Below the pieces are notes generated by a model. The model saw only the letters and a program-made list of their open reading frames with translations, made no database searches and was not told the DNA's origin. The position numbers were made by a program, and so were the translations under genes. 11,722 nt of DNA, from positions 1 to 11,722 of the forward strand of contig JAEYXD010000158.1 in NCBI GenBank assembly GCA_023428645.1, written 5' to 3'. The stretch is from Pseudomonadota bacterium. GTDB taxonomy: Bacteria > Pseudomonadota > Gammaproteobacteria > Steroidobacterales > Steroidobacteraceae. Shown here piece after piece: positions 1 to 6,866 of this stretch. How positions within the stretch are numbered: the stretch's first letter is position 1; each line of letters starts with the position of its first letter.

Positions 1-1
1 C

Positions 2-349
2 GTGACCTGCATGGAAATGCTCGAGCACGTGCCGGAGCCGCAAAACGTGCTTGCCGCGCTGCGCTCGCTCGTGAAGCCGGACGGCGACGTGTTCGTCTCG
101 ACCATCAACCGCAATCTGAAGGCCTACGTGCTCGCGATCGTCGGCGCCGAATACGTGCTGGGGCTGCTGAATCGCGGCACGCACACGTACGAGCGTTTCA
201 TCCGCCCGTCGGAGCTGTCGCGCTGGGCGCGTAACGCCGGCCTGAGCGTCGCCGACATCGCCGGGCTCGAATACGACCCGTTCGCCGAGACCGCCCGCCA
301 AAGCGCCAACGTCGACGTGAATTACATGATGCATTTGCAAAACCGCTAG
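2..349 (+). CDS. ubiG: UbiG, ubiquinone O-methyltransferase, C-terminal part
   Basis: This is the 3' part of a SAM-dependent methyltransferase that performs both O-methylation steps of ubiquinone synthesis. The 5' half, with the glycine-rich SAM motif I, lies outside the window. About 115 codons remain of a protein that is usually near 240 residues. The visible part matches the E. coli UbiG C-terminal half closely: TCMEMLEHVP at the start, then a VKPDGDVFVSTINRN block, then KAYVLAIVGAEYVL and GTHTYERFIRPSEL. It ends ...VNYMMHLQNR before TAG, as a complete UbiG does. The codon at position 2 is an internal Val (GTG), not a start. It is followed by rmuC after 45 bases and is probably the upstream gene of a ubiG-rmuC-SQS-yciK operon. 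The assignment is by recognisable family sequence and is confident. Confidence 0.95.
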   Translation: MTCMEMLEHVPEPQNVLAALRSLVKPDGDVFVSTINRNLKAYVLAIVGAEYVLGLLNRGTHTYERFIRPSELSRWARNAGLSVADIAGLEYDPFAETARQSANVDVNYMMHLQNR

Positions 350-394
350 CAGCGAATCCCTGCCACCCGTCCGACCAAAGACATCGAGCCGCTC

Positions 395-1696
395 TTGTCC
401 ATTTCCATTGCATCGTTACTGCCTTTATCGCTCGCACTCGCCATCGGCGCGCTGCTCGGTGGCTTGTTCGTCGCATGGCGCGCCCGCACTCGCGCCGAGG
501 CACTGCACGTCGAGCTCGCGATCCTCAAGTCACAGGCAAAAGCCGACGCGCAGATCGAGCAGGAACGCCAGCGGGCATTGCAACTGGCGGTCGAGCGCGT
601 GACATCGGTGTTCGACACGGTCGCCGGCCAATCGCTGCGCTCGAACAGCGAGATGTTCCTGCAGCTCGCGCGCGAGCACTTGGGACAGCATCAGCAGCAA
701 GCAGCCGCCTCGCTCGGCGAGCGCGAGAAGGCGATCGAAGCGCTGTTGGCGCCGATTCGCGAGGCGCTCGCGAAGACGGAGCAGCAGATGGCGCGCATCG
801 AGAAGGACCGCGCCGAAACGTTCGGCTCGCTGAAGACCTCGCTGGAGACCGTCACGCTCGGACAGCAGGCATTGCAGCGCGAGACGCGCTCGCTCGTGAA
901 CGCGCTGCGTCGCCCCGAAGTGCGCGGCCAGTGGGGCGAGCTGACGCTGCGGCGGCTCGCCGAGCTCGCCGGCATGGTCGAGCACTGCGATTTCCAGGAA
1001 CAAGTGCACGTGCGTACGGACGACGGCAGCTTGCGTCCCGACATGATCATCCACATGCCGGAAGGCCGCGATCTCGTCGTCGACGTCAAGACACCGCTGG
1101 ATGCCTACCTCGAGGCGGTCGACGCCCAGACCGACGAGCAGCGCGCCGCCGCGCTGCGCCGGCACGCACAGCAGATCGGCGAGCGCGTGCGGCAGCTGGG
1201 CGCGAAGAGCTATTGGAATCAATTCGAGCACAGCCCCGATTTCGTGATCCTGTTCATTCCGGGCGATCAGTTCCTCGCGGCCGCGCTCGCCGAGAATCCG
1301 ACGCTGCTCGAAGACGCGATTCGCCAGGACGTGATCATCGCGACGCCGTCGAGCTTCGTCGCACTGCTGAAGGTCGTCGCCTACGGTTGGCGGCAGCTGG
1401 CCCTCGCCCAGAACGCGGAAACGATTCGCACGCTCGCGGAGGATCTGTACAAGCGGCTTGCCGTATTCGCCACTCACCTGACGAAGATGGGCCGCAATCT
1501 CGGCACCACCGTGGATGCCTTCAACAGCGCGGTCGGCTCGCTCGAGCGGCAAGTCCTACCCGGCGCCCGGAAATTCACGGAGCTCGGCGTACGTTCGGAT
1601 CGCTCGATCGAACCGCTCGAACCGGTGGATCGTTTGGCGCGCGAACCGCAGATCAAAGAGGCGGACGACCTGTTCGAGCGCCCGGCCAATCCTTGA
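395..1696 (+). CDS. rmuC: RmuC, putative DNA recombination-limiting nuclease-fold protein
   Basis: This is a 433-residue RmuC family protein (E. coli RmuC is somewhat longer, about 475). RmuC is known genetically to limit inverted-repeat recombination and is predicted to be a nuclease of the restriction-enzyme fold. The domain order is: an N-terminal membrane segment at about residues 5-27 (LPLSLALAIGALLGGLFVAW), a long Gln/Glu/Arg-rich coiled coil to about 165, then the RmuC domain. The domain contains GQWGELTLRRLAELAGM, an Asp216 (RPDMIIHMP) and DVK at 230-232, which together fit a PD-(D/E)xK-type active site. DFVILFIPGDQFL and IIATPSSFVALLKVVAYGWR follow. The start is TTG at 395; no ATG or GTG lies in frame upstream after the ubiG stop, and the ribosome site is weak. 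It ends 13 bases before the next gene. A large antisense ORF over it is a base-composition shadow. Confidence 0.93.
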   Translation: MSISIASLLPLSLALAIGALLGGLFVAWRARTRAEALHVELAILKSQAKADAQIEQERQRALQLAVERVTSVFDTVAGQSLRSNSEMFLQLAREHLGQHQQQAAASLGEREKAIEALLAPIREALAKTEQQMARIEKDRAETFGSLKTSLETVTLGQQALQRETRSLVNALRRPEVRGQWGELTLRRLAELAGMVEHCDFQEQVHVRTDDGSLRPDMIIHMPEGRDLVVDVKTPLDAYLEAVDAQTDEQRAAALRRHAQQIGERVRQLGAKSYWNQFEHSPDFVILFIPGDQFLAAALAENPTLLEDAIRQDVIIATPSSFVALLKVVAYGWRQLALAQNAETIRTLAEDLYKRLAVFATHLTKMGRNLGTTVDAFNSAVGSLERQVLPGARKFTELGVRSDRSIEPLEPVDRLAREPQIKEADDLFERPANP

Positions 1697-1709
1697 AGAC
1701 CCAAACGCA

Positions 1710-2558
1710 GTGACTGCAAGCTCTCTCGACGATTCGATCGTCAACCGCGCGGCGCCCCCCGGCTCGATGCGCTATTTCGCCCTGCTCTACGCGCCGCCGG
1801 CGCTGCGCGACGCGAGCACGGCGTTGTTCGTCATCGATGCGGAGATTCGTGAATCCGCGCAGAGCGCGAACCACGACGTCGCCCACACCCGCCTGCAGTG
1901 GTGGCGCCAGGAGATCGACCGGCTCGTGAACGCGAACGCGCAGCACCCGGCGACGCGCGTGCTGAACGGCTTGCCGATCGATCGCCGGCAGTTCGCGAAG
2001 CTACACGAGCTGATTGCCGCCGCCGACATGGATCTCGCGCGAATGACTTATCTCGACGAGCGTGAGCTGCGCGCGTACTGCGCCCGCAGCGGCGGCACGA
2101 TCGCGGAAGCGATCGCGATGCTGCTCACGCCCGCCGACTTACTGGACGACGCTGCCCGCAAAGCCGCGAACCGGCTCGGCTCGCTCGTGCGCGCCACCGA
2201 GATCGTTCGCGACGTGCGCCAGGACGCGTACGACGGACGCCTGTACGTGCCGCTCGACATGCTGGAGAAGCACGGCGTGCAGCACGAGGACTTGCGCGCG
2301 AAAGACTTGTCGGCCGGAGCTCGCCAGGCGCTCGGCGCGCTCGCGACGCAAGTACGCGGCGAGTTCGACGCGACGCTCGCTTCGATCCGCGGACCGATGC
2401 GGGCATACTTCCGCCCCCTGTTCGTGCTCGGCGAACTGCACGCGGCCCTGCTCTCGCACATCGCGCGACGCGATTACGACGTCGGCGCGGAACGCATCGA
2501 GCTCGGTCCGATCATGAAGCCGTGGGTCGCCTGGCGCGCGGCCCGCCACGCCCGCTGA
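1710..2558 (+). CDS. Squalene/phytoene synthase family protein (NDUFAF6-like)
   Basis: This is a 282-residue all-helical protein of the squalene/phytoene synthase clan. The second Asp-rich motif is clear: RDVRQDAYDGRLYVP, with Asp168 and Asp172 in DxxxD spacing. The first Asp-rich motif (DDxxD in true prenyl synthases) is not present; the corresponding helix reads VIDAEIRESAQ at about 41-51. The RLQWWRQEIDRL helix (61-72), the ELRAYCARSGGTIAEA segment and PLDMLEKHGV fit the branch containing the mitochondrial complex I assembly factor NDUFAF6 better than HpnC or HpnD. A terpene synthase role is therefore unproven, and no hopanoid or carotenoid gene lies nearby. I chose the GTG at 1710, which gives a 13-base gap after rmuC; ATG at 1767 (Met20, just before RYFALLYAPP) is an alternative start. 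Longer upstream reading would run into rmuC in another frame. Confidence 0.82.
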   Translation: MTASSLDDSIVNRAAPPGSMRYFALLYAPPALRDASTALFVIDAEIRESAQSANHDVAHTRLQWWRQEIDRLVNANAQHPATRVLNGLPIDRRQFAKLHELIAAADMDLARMTYLDERELRAYCARSGGTIAEAIAMLLTPADLLDDAARKAANRLGSLVRATEIVRDVRQDAYDGRLYVPLDMLEKHGVQHEDLRAKDLSAGARQALGALATQVRGEFDATLASIRGPMRAYFRPLFVLGELHAALLSHIARRDYDVGAERIELGPIMKPWVAWRAARHAR

Positions 2559-2590
2559 CTTTCCTCGCAAGCTTGCCTACGAGACTCTCG

Positions 2591-3337
2591 ATGACCCCCA
2601 AAGACTATTCGCCCGCTCCCGATGTATTGCGCGAGCGCGTCATTCTGATCACCGGCGCGAGCGACGGCATTGGCCGCGCGGTCGCGATCGCGGGCGCGCG
2701 GCATGGCGCCCGCGTGATACTTCACGGCCGCAACGTGAAGCGCCTGGAAGCCGTGTACGACACGATCCTCGCCGCGGGCGCGCCGCGCCCATCGATCGTG
2801 CCGCTCGATTTCGAGAAGGCGGGGCCCGCCGAGTTCGATCAGCTCGTCGAGGCGATCCACAAGGAATTCGGCCGGCTCGACGGCCTCCTCCACAACGCCG
2901 GAATGCTTGGGGAACGCGCGCCGGTCGAGCACTACGACGGCGCAAAATGGCTGCGGACGATGCACGTCAATGTGAACGTGCCCTTTCTACTTACACAGCG
3001 CTGCATGCCGCTGCTGCGTAAATCGAGCGATCCGACGATCGTGTTCACTTCGAGCGGCGTCGTATCACGACCGCGCGCGTACTGGGGTGCCTATCTCGTC
3101 TCGAAATGGGCGAGCGACGGCCTGATGCACATGCTCGCGGACGAGCTCGAAACCAAGCCCGCCATGCGCGTGAACAGCATCAATCCCGGGAAAGTGCGCA
3201 CGAACATGCGCCTGCAGGCGTATCCGGCGGAAGACCGCACGGGGTTGCCGGCGCCCGAATCGATCGTCGGGCCCTACTTGTACTTGCTGGGTCCCGACAG
3301 CCGCGGCGTCACCGGCCAGGTCGTCGACTGTCAGTGA
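2591..3337 (+). CDS. yciK: YciK family short-chain dehydrogenase/reductase
   Basis: This is a 248-residue classical SDR, very close in plan to E. coli YciK. The NAD(P)-binding motif TGASDGIG is at 21-28, LHNAG is in the central strand, and NVNVPFLLTQ follows. The catalytic triad is visible as Ser155 (FTSSGVV), Tyr168 and Lys172 (YLVSK), with NPGKVRTNM after it. The C-terminus (YLLGPDSRGVTGQVVDCQ) also matches the YciK pattern. The substrate of YciK is not established. ATG at 2591 is chosen because GAG sits 7 bases upstream and the N-terminus then fits the family; an ATG at 2522 would overlap the preceding gene. It lies 32 bases after the squalene/phytoene-synthase-like gene. In Pseudomonas yciK also lies close downstream of ubiG. 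Its last 29 bases overlap the end of rluB on the other strand. Confidence 0.93.
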   Translation: MTPKDYSPAPDVLRERVILITGASDGIGRAVAIAGARHGARVILHGRNVKRLEAVYDTILAAGAPRPSIVPLDFEKAGPAEFDQLVEAIHKEFGRLDGLLHNAGMLGERAPVEHYDGAKWLRTMHVNVNVPFLLTQRCMPLLRKSSDPTIVFTSSGVVSRPRAYWGAYLVSKWASDGLMHMLADELETKPAMRVNSINPGKVRTNMRLQAYPAEDRTGLPAPESIVGPYLYLLGPDSRGVTGQVVDCQ

Positions 3338-4181
3338 ATGAGTGGCGCTTCGGCGGCGCCCCCGGATGCCCGCGGCGCTCGTGGCGATGCGAACCGCGGT
3401 CGAGCTCCGGCGCATCCAGACCGGCAAGCTCGTAGAGCTCGCGCACCTGCGGCGAGGTCAACACACGGTGCTTGCCGCGCGGCAGGTCGCGCGGCAGCTC
3501 CAGACCGCCGAAGCGCACCTGAATCACGCGGCTGACGCCGAGCCCGCGGCTTTCGAACAGCGCACGCACGGCGGCGCGCCGATGCGCTCGCGGCGATTCC
3601 ACTCGAAACCAGCGGTTCGTGCCCTCGCCGCCCACGTCCTCGATGCTCTTGAACTCGATCGTCTGCTCGTCATAACGAATCAGCTTGCCGATCGACTCGA
3701 TGTCGAAATCCGGATTCGGCACGAGCACGCGCGCGACGTACGCGGCCGGAATGCTTTCGGAACGGCGCCGCAGCGCGTCGGCGAGCCGACCGTCGGTCGT
3801 CAGCAGCAACAAGCCGCTGTCGCCCGTCTGCATCGTATTGATCGCGAGCCAGCGCGAGCCGCGCACGGACGGCAAGCGCTCGATGGCGGATTCAACCGCC
3901 GGATCGATGGGATCGTGATGCGGCGAGGTCGCGCCGGCGCGCAGCTCGACCGGCTGCCCTTGCGGCTTGTGATAGACGACCACCTGCGTCGCAGCATCGA
4001 CGAGCAAGCGCGGTGTCACGTCTTTCCCGTCGACGACGACGCGATCGCCGCTCACATATCGATCGCCCGGCTGCGCCGGCTTGTTGTTGAGCAGAACACG
4101 GCCCGCGAGCATCCATTTCTCGATCTCGCGGCGCGAACCCAGTCCGTGTTGCGCCAGTAGCTTGTGCAGTCGTTCAGACAT
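3309..4181 (-). CDS. rluB: RluB-like pseudouridine synthase homologue lacking the catalytic Asp
   Basis: This is a 290-residue RluB/RsuA family protein and the last gene of the trpS-scpA-scpB operon, as is usual for rluB. It has an N-terminal S4 RNA-binding domain (about residues 1-60; MSERLHKLLAQHGLGSRREIEKW), a VVYHKPQG motif, then a synthase domain with SGLLLLTTDG, FRVESPRAH and LPRDLPRGKHRVL, and a basic tail. In E. coli RluB the active motif reads GRLDVNTCGLLLFTTDG. Here an ungapped alignment from RGSRW to TTDG gives NTMQ in place of GRLD, so Gln118 replaces the catalytic Asp. The later GRNREVRRL motif is also changed, to HRRAAVRAL at 200-208. The frame is intact, so this is not a frameshifted pseudogene. 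It may bind rRNA without isomerising uridine, or use a shifted acid (Asp121); I cannot tell which. ATG 4181 is the start; upstream extension runs back into scpB. Confidence 0.85.
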   Translation of the reverse strand: MSERLHKLLAQHGLGSRREIEKWMLAGRVLLNNKPAQPGDRYVSGDRVVVDGKDVTPRLLVDAATQVVVYHKPQGQPVELRAGATSPHHDPIDPAVESAIERLPSVRGSRWLAINTMQTGDSGLLLLTTDGRLADALRRRSESIPAAYVARVLVPNPDFDIESIGKLIRYDEQTIEFKSIEDVGGEGTNRWFRVESPRAHRRAAVRALFESRGLGVSRVIQVRFGGLELPRDLPRGKHRVLTSPQVRELYELAGLDAPELDRGSHRHERRGHPGAPPKRHSFTDSRRPGR

Positions 4182-4234
4182 GTCGATGGTCAACCTAAAG
4201 CGGTGGACGTGAGCCGAACGACACCTTGATCGCA

Positions 4235-4251
4235 ACGCCGCGGTGCGGCGT
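4235..4251. other. Hairpin between scpB and rluB
   Basis: ACGCCGC-GGT-GCGGCGT forms a perfect 7-bp stem with a 3-base loop in the 76-base gap between the scpB stop and the rluB start. No T-run follows on either strand, so it is not a typical terminator. It could affect mRNA stability or the level of rluB relative to scpB. Confidence 0.35.
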
Positions 4252-4257
4252 GATGAA

Positions 4258-5163
4258 TCAGCGGTCGTCGGGCGGCTCGCCGTAGCGGACGTCGGCCTCA
4301 TCGTCAGCGGATGCGACTAGCGTCGGTGTCTCGTCTTCGTCGTCGATCTCGTCGGCGTCGGCCGAAAGCTCGGGCTCGTCGTTCGCGGAGTCCTCGCCCG
4401 TCGGCTCGCCGTCCTCGTCGTCGTCAGCCTCACTCGGCTCGGCGGCAGCGCTCGCCTCGACAGCCTCGCCCGACTCGTTCAATTCATTCGACTCGTTCGA
4501 CTCGCTCAGCTCGTTCGACTCGTTCGACTCGTTCGCAACCTCGGGCGAAGTATCCGCGGAGGCAACCGGCTCGCCGCTCTCACTCTCGCCCGCCTGGGCT
4601 TCGCCGCCCGGCAGCTCGAGCTGCACGCCGATCGTCTCGACATCGCGCAGCTCTGCGAGCGTCGGCAGCTGATCGAGGCTCTTCAGGCCGAAATAATCGA
4701 GAAACTCGCGCGTCGTGCCGAGCAGCTCGGGACGACCCGGCACCTCGCGATGGCCAACGACGCGAATCCAGTTGCGCTCCTGCAGCGTGCGCATGATCGT
4801 CGAGCTGATCGCGACGCCGCGGATCTCCTCGATCTCGCTGCGGGTGATCGGCTGGCGGTACGCGATGAGCGCCAACGTTTCGAGCAAGGCGCGCGAGTAC
4901 TTCGACGGCCGCTCATGCCATAGGCGCGAGACGGCTTCCATACAGCGCTGACGCACCTGGATGCGCCAGCCGCTCGCGATTTCGGCGAGCTCGATCCCGC
5001 GATCGGCATAGTCGTTCGCGAGCTGCTCGAGCGCGGCCTGCAGTTGCTCCGGCGTCGGACGTTCACGCTCCTCGAACAGGTCGATCAGCTGCTGCGTCGT
5101 GACGGGTCGGCCCGCCGCGAGCAGCGTCGCCTCGATCGTGATCTTGAGCTCGTGTTCGTTCAT
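4258..5163 (-). CDS. scpB: ScpB, segregation and condensation protein B, with long acidic tail
   Basis: ScpB is the winged-helix partner that binds the kleisin ScpA in the SMC chromosome-condensation complex. Residues 1 to about 185 form the usual ScpB body with two winged-helix domains: ITIEATLLAAGRPVTTQQL, GWRIQVRQR, the conserved block around SKYSRALLETLALIAYRQP, ITRSEIEEIRGV, then REVPGRPELLGTTREFLDYFGL. A normal ScpB is about 190-200 residues. This one is 301 because about 114 further residues form an acidic tail rich in Glu, Asp, Ser and Ala, ending EPPDDR. The tail includes Asn-Glu-Ser repeats near 211-233. ATG overlaps the scpA stop as ATGA (4 bases), so the two are likely translationally coupled. 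rluB follows after 76 bases. Confidence 0.95.
   Translation of the reverse strand: MNEHELKITIEATLLAAGRPVTTQQLIDLFEERERPTPEQLQAALEQLANDYADRGIELAEIASGWRIQVRQRCMEAVSRLWHERPSKYSRALLETLALIAYRQPITRSEIEEIRGVAISSTIMRTLQERNWIRVVGHREVPGRPELLGTTREFLDYFGLKSLDQLPTLAELRDVETIGVQLELPGGEAQAGESESGEPVASADTSPEVANESNESNELSESNESNELNESGEAVEASAAAEPSEADDDEDGEPTGEDSANDEPELSADADEIDDEDETPTLVASADDEADVRYGEPPDDR
4471..4536 (-). repeat. 9-bp tandem repeat in scpB
   Basis: The plus strand carries repeated TTCGACTCG units and near copies. They encode Asn-Glu-Ser and variants (NELSES, NEL) around residues 211-233 of ScpB. The repeat stays in frame and lies in the acidic tail. Confidence 0.75.
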
Positions 5164-6863
5164 TGGCCTCGCCCCGTATTGTCGTCGCCTTCAATGGCGC
5201 GCGTCACTCTGTCGTCAGTCGACGACTCTTCGTCTTCTGCCTCCGCTGATGACTCTTCATCATCGACGGCCGGCTCTGCGGATACTTCATTCGCGGCCAC
5301 CGCCGCCGCTGCATCGGCGATTGCTTCTGGCTCTGGCTGCGCGGACGCGGTCGCTTCGCTCGCCGGCGCCGTGAGCACTTCTTGCGGCATCACAGCACCG
5401 TCATCTGCAGCCGCCGTTGCAATGTCCATGTTGGCGGCGGCGGCTGTCTCGTCCCCGGCCGCCCCCGCATCGGTCGCATCCGCGTGCTCGGTTTCAACAC
5501 TCGCTGTCTCGTCGATTGCAGCCTCGTCGATTTCGGCCTGGCCGGTTGCAGCCTGGTCGGTTGCTGCAGCAGCGTCGCTCACTTTCTCGTCGATTGCGGA
5601 TTCACCGCTTTCGGATTCATCGCTCGGGGCCTCGTCACTCGTGAGCTCATCGATAGCCACGCGATCCTCGACCACGGCTGCGTCGCTCAAGCCCTCGGCG
5701 TTGGGGGTCTCATCCGTCGCGCTCTCGACGTTGGCGGTCTCATCCGCCGCGCCCTCGATGTTGGCGGTTTCATCCGCCACGCTCTCCGCGCCGGCGGTCT
5801 CATCCGCCGCGCTCTCGGCGCTGACGCTCTCATCCGTCGCGCTCTCCGCGCTGGCGGCAGCGTCGTCCGCGTCCTCGGCGAACTCGAGCACTTCGTCCGC
5901 GTCGTCTTCGTCCTCGTCCGGATGCGCGGGCTGCGCGAGCGCAGCTTCGTTCTCGGCGTCGGCGGCCGCGACCTCGGCGTTGTCGCTCACGACAGTGAGA
6001 TGCCGCGATCCTGCATGCGGTCGCACGTGGATCGGCGCGTACGGTTCGGCTTGGACGATCTCGATCAGGCCGTCCTTCATGAGCTGCAGGATCGCGATGA
6101 ACGTGACGGTGACGCCCATGCGGCCTTCTTCGGCCTTGAACAAACGTGCGAAGTCGAGAAACGCGGATTCGCGCAGCGTGCTCAAGATGTCCGACATCCG
6201 CTGACGAATGGACAGCGGCTCGCGATGAATGTGGTGATGCGCGAACATCTCCGCGCGCGACAGCACGTCCTTGAACGCGAGCAGCATCTCCTGCAGCGTG
6301 ACCTGCGGCGGCATCTTCACGACTTTCCGCTCGACGAGCTCGACGGACGTCGTCATCGTGTCGCGCTCGAGGCGCGGCAGCTGGTCCAGATCCTCGGCGG
6401 CTTTCTTGAAGCGCTCGTATTCCTGCAGGCGGCGCACGAGTTCGGCGCGCGGATCCTCTTCCTCCTGCCCTTCGGCGCTCGGCGGACGCGGCAGCAGCAT
6501 GCGCGATTTGATCTCCGCGAGCATCGCCGCCATGAGCAGGTACTCGCCGGCGAGTTCGAGCTGCAGCTCGGCCATCACCTCGATGTACTTCATGTACTGC
6601 TTCGTGATCTCCGCGATCGGAATATCGAGGATGTCGAGATTCTGGCGCCGGATGAGATACAGCAGCAGATCGAGCGGACCTTCGAATGCCTCGAGAAAGA
6701 CCTGCAACGCATCCGGCGGGATGTACAGGTCCTTCGGCATCTCCGTGACCGGCTCGCCGTCGACGATCGCGAACGGCATCTCGGCTTGCTGCGGCGGCAG
6801 CTCGAACGTATCCGGCTCGAGCTCGGAGCCGGTGTTCTCCACGAGTTTTAGTTCTGGCTTCAT
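5160..6863 (-). CDS. scpA: ScpA, segregation and condensation protein A (kleisin), with very long acidic tail
   Basis: ScpA is the kleisin that bridges SMC heads with ScpB. The core covers about residues 50-295. It begins with VFLEAFEGPLDLLLYLIRRQ and ILDIPIAEITKQYMKYI, continues with GEYLLMAAMLAEIKSRMLLP, and ends in the C-terminal winged helix (AFLDFARLF, VTVTFIAILQLMKDG). About 270 more residues follow, almost doubling the protein to 567. They form an Ala/Glu/Asp/Ser/Thr-rich acidic tail containing tandem decapeptide repeats at about 329-388. The frame is open through the whole tail and ends in the ATGA overlap with scpB, so the tail is real coding sequence. The start ATG 6863 lies 3 bases after the trpS stop, with AGG a few bases upstream inside trpS. 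The N-terminal 50 residues are poorly conserved. Confidence 0.95.
   Translation of the reverse strand: MKPELKLVENTGSELEPDTFELPPQQAEMPFAIVDGEPVTEMPKDLYIPPDALQVFLEAFEGPLDLLLYLIRRQNLDILDIPIAEITKQYMKYIEVMAELQLELAGEYLLMAAMLAEIKSRMLLPRPPSAEGQEEEDPRAELVRRLQEYERFKKAAEDLDQLPRLERDTMTTSVELVERKVVKMPPQVTLQEMLLAFKDVLSRAEMFAHHHIHREPLSIRQRMSDILSTLRESAFLDFARLFKAEEGRMGVTVTFIAILQLMKDGLIEIVQAEPYAPIHVRPHAGSRHLTVVSDNAEVAAADAENEAALAQPAHPDEDEDDADEVLEFAEDADDAAASAESATDESVSAESAADETAGAESVADETANIEGAADETANVESATDETPNAEGLSDAAVVEDRVAIDELTSDEAPSDESESGESAIDEKVSDAAAATDQAATGQAEIDEAAIDETASVETEHADATDAGAAGDETAAAANMDIATAAADDGAVMPQEVLTAPASEATASAQPEPEAIADAAAAVAANEVSAEPAVDDEESSAEAEDEESSTDDRVTRAIEGDDNTGRGQ
5671..5880 (-). repeat. 30-bp tandem repeat in scpA
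   Basis: About seven head-to-tail units of exactly 30 bp occur: four or five well conserved (5701-5850) and one degenerate unit at each end. Plus-strand units share a core like GGTCTCATCCGCCGCGCTCT. Each unit codes for ten residues of the ScpA tail, with consensus AES-A-x-DETAN. The period keeps the frame, so copy-number changes would alter tail length without breaking the gene. Confidence 0.85.
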
Positions 6864-6866
6864 CGA

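Noticed and set aside
530..1552. 340-residue open frame antisense to rmuC
   Set aside because: Leu/Arg/Glu-rich reverse reading of a coiled-coil coding region; RmuC on the plus strand is recognised throughout.
1515..1709. 65-residue N-terminal extension of the squalene/phytoene-synthase-like protein
   Set aside because: It lies inside rmuC in another frame and shows no family similarity.
3342..4160. 272-residue open frame on the plus strand opposite rluB
   Set aside because: It has no recognisable domain, while the minus strand encodes a full-length RluB family protein.
4182..4301. 40-residue N-terminal extension of the RluB-like protein
   Set aside because: It would overlap the end of scpB and is Arg/Ser/Thr-rich without family similarity; the S4 domain begins right at Met 4181.
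5671..5880. CRISPR-like array of 30-bp units
   Set aside because: The units are directly adjacent with no spacers, and they code in frame for a peptide repeat.
5044..6204. Ser/Ala-rich 386-residue open frame on the plus strand
   Set aside because: Its low-complexity Ser/Ala content is the reverse reading of the acidic tails of ScpA and ScpB, and it shows no family motif.
5382..6851. 489-residue open frame on the plus strand opposite scpA
   Set aside because: It is antisense to scpA, whose product is clearly recognised. The long frame arises from GC-rich codon bias, and the repeats in it mirror the 30-bp repeat of scpA.
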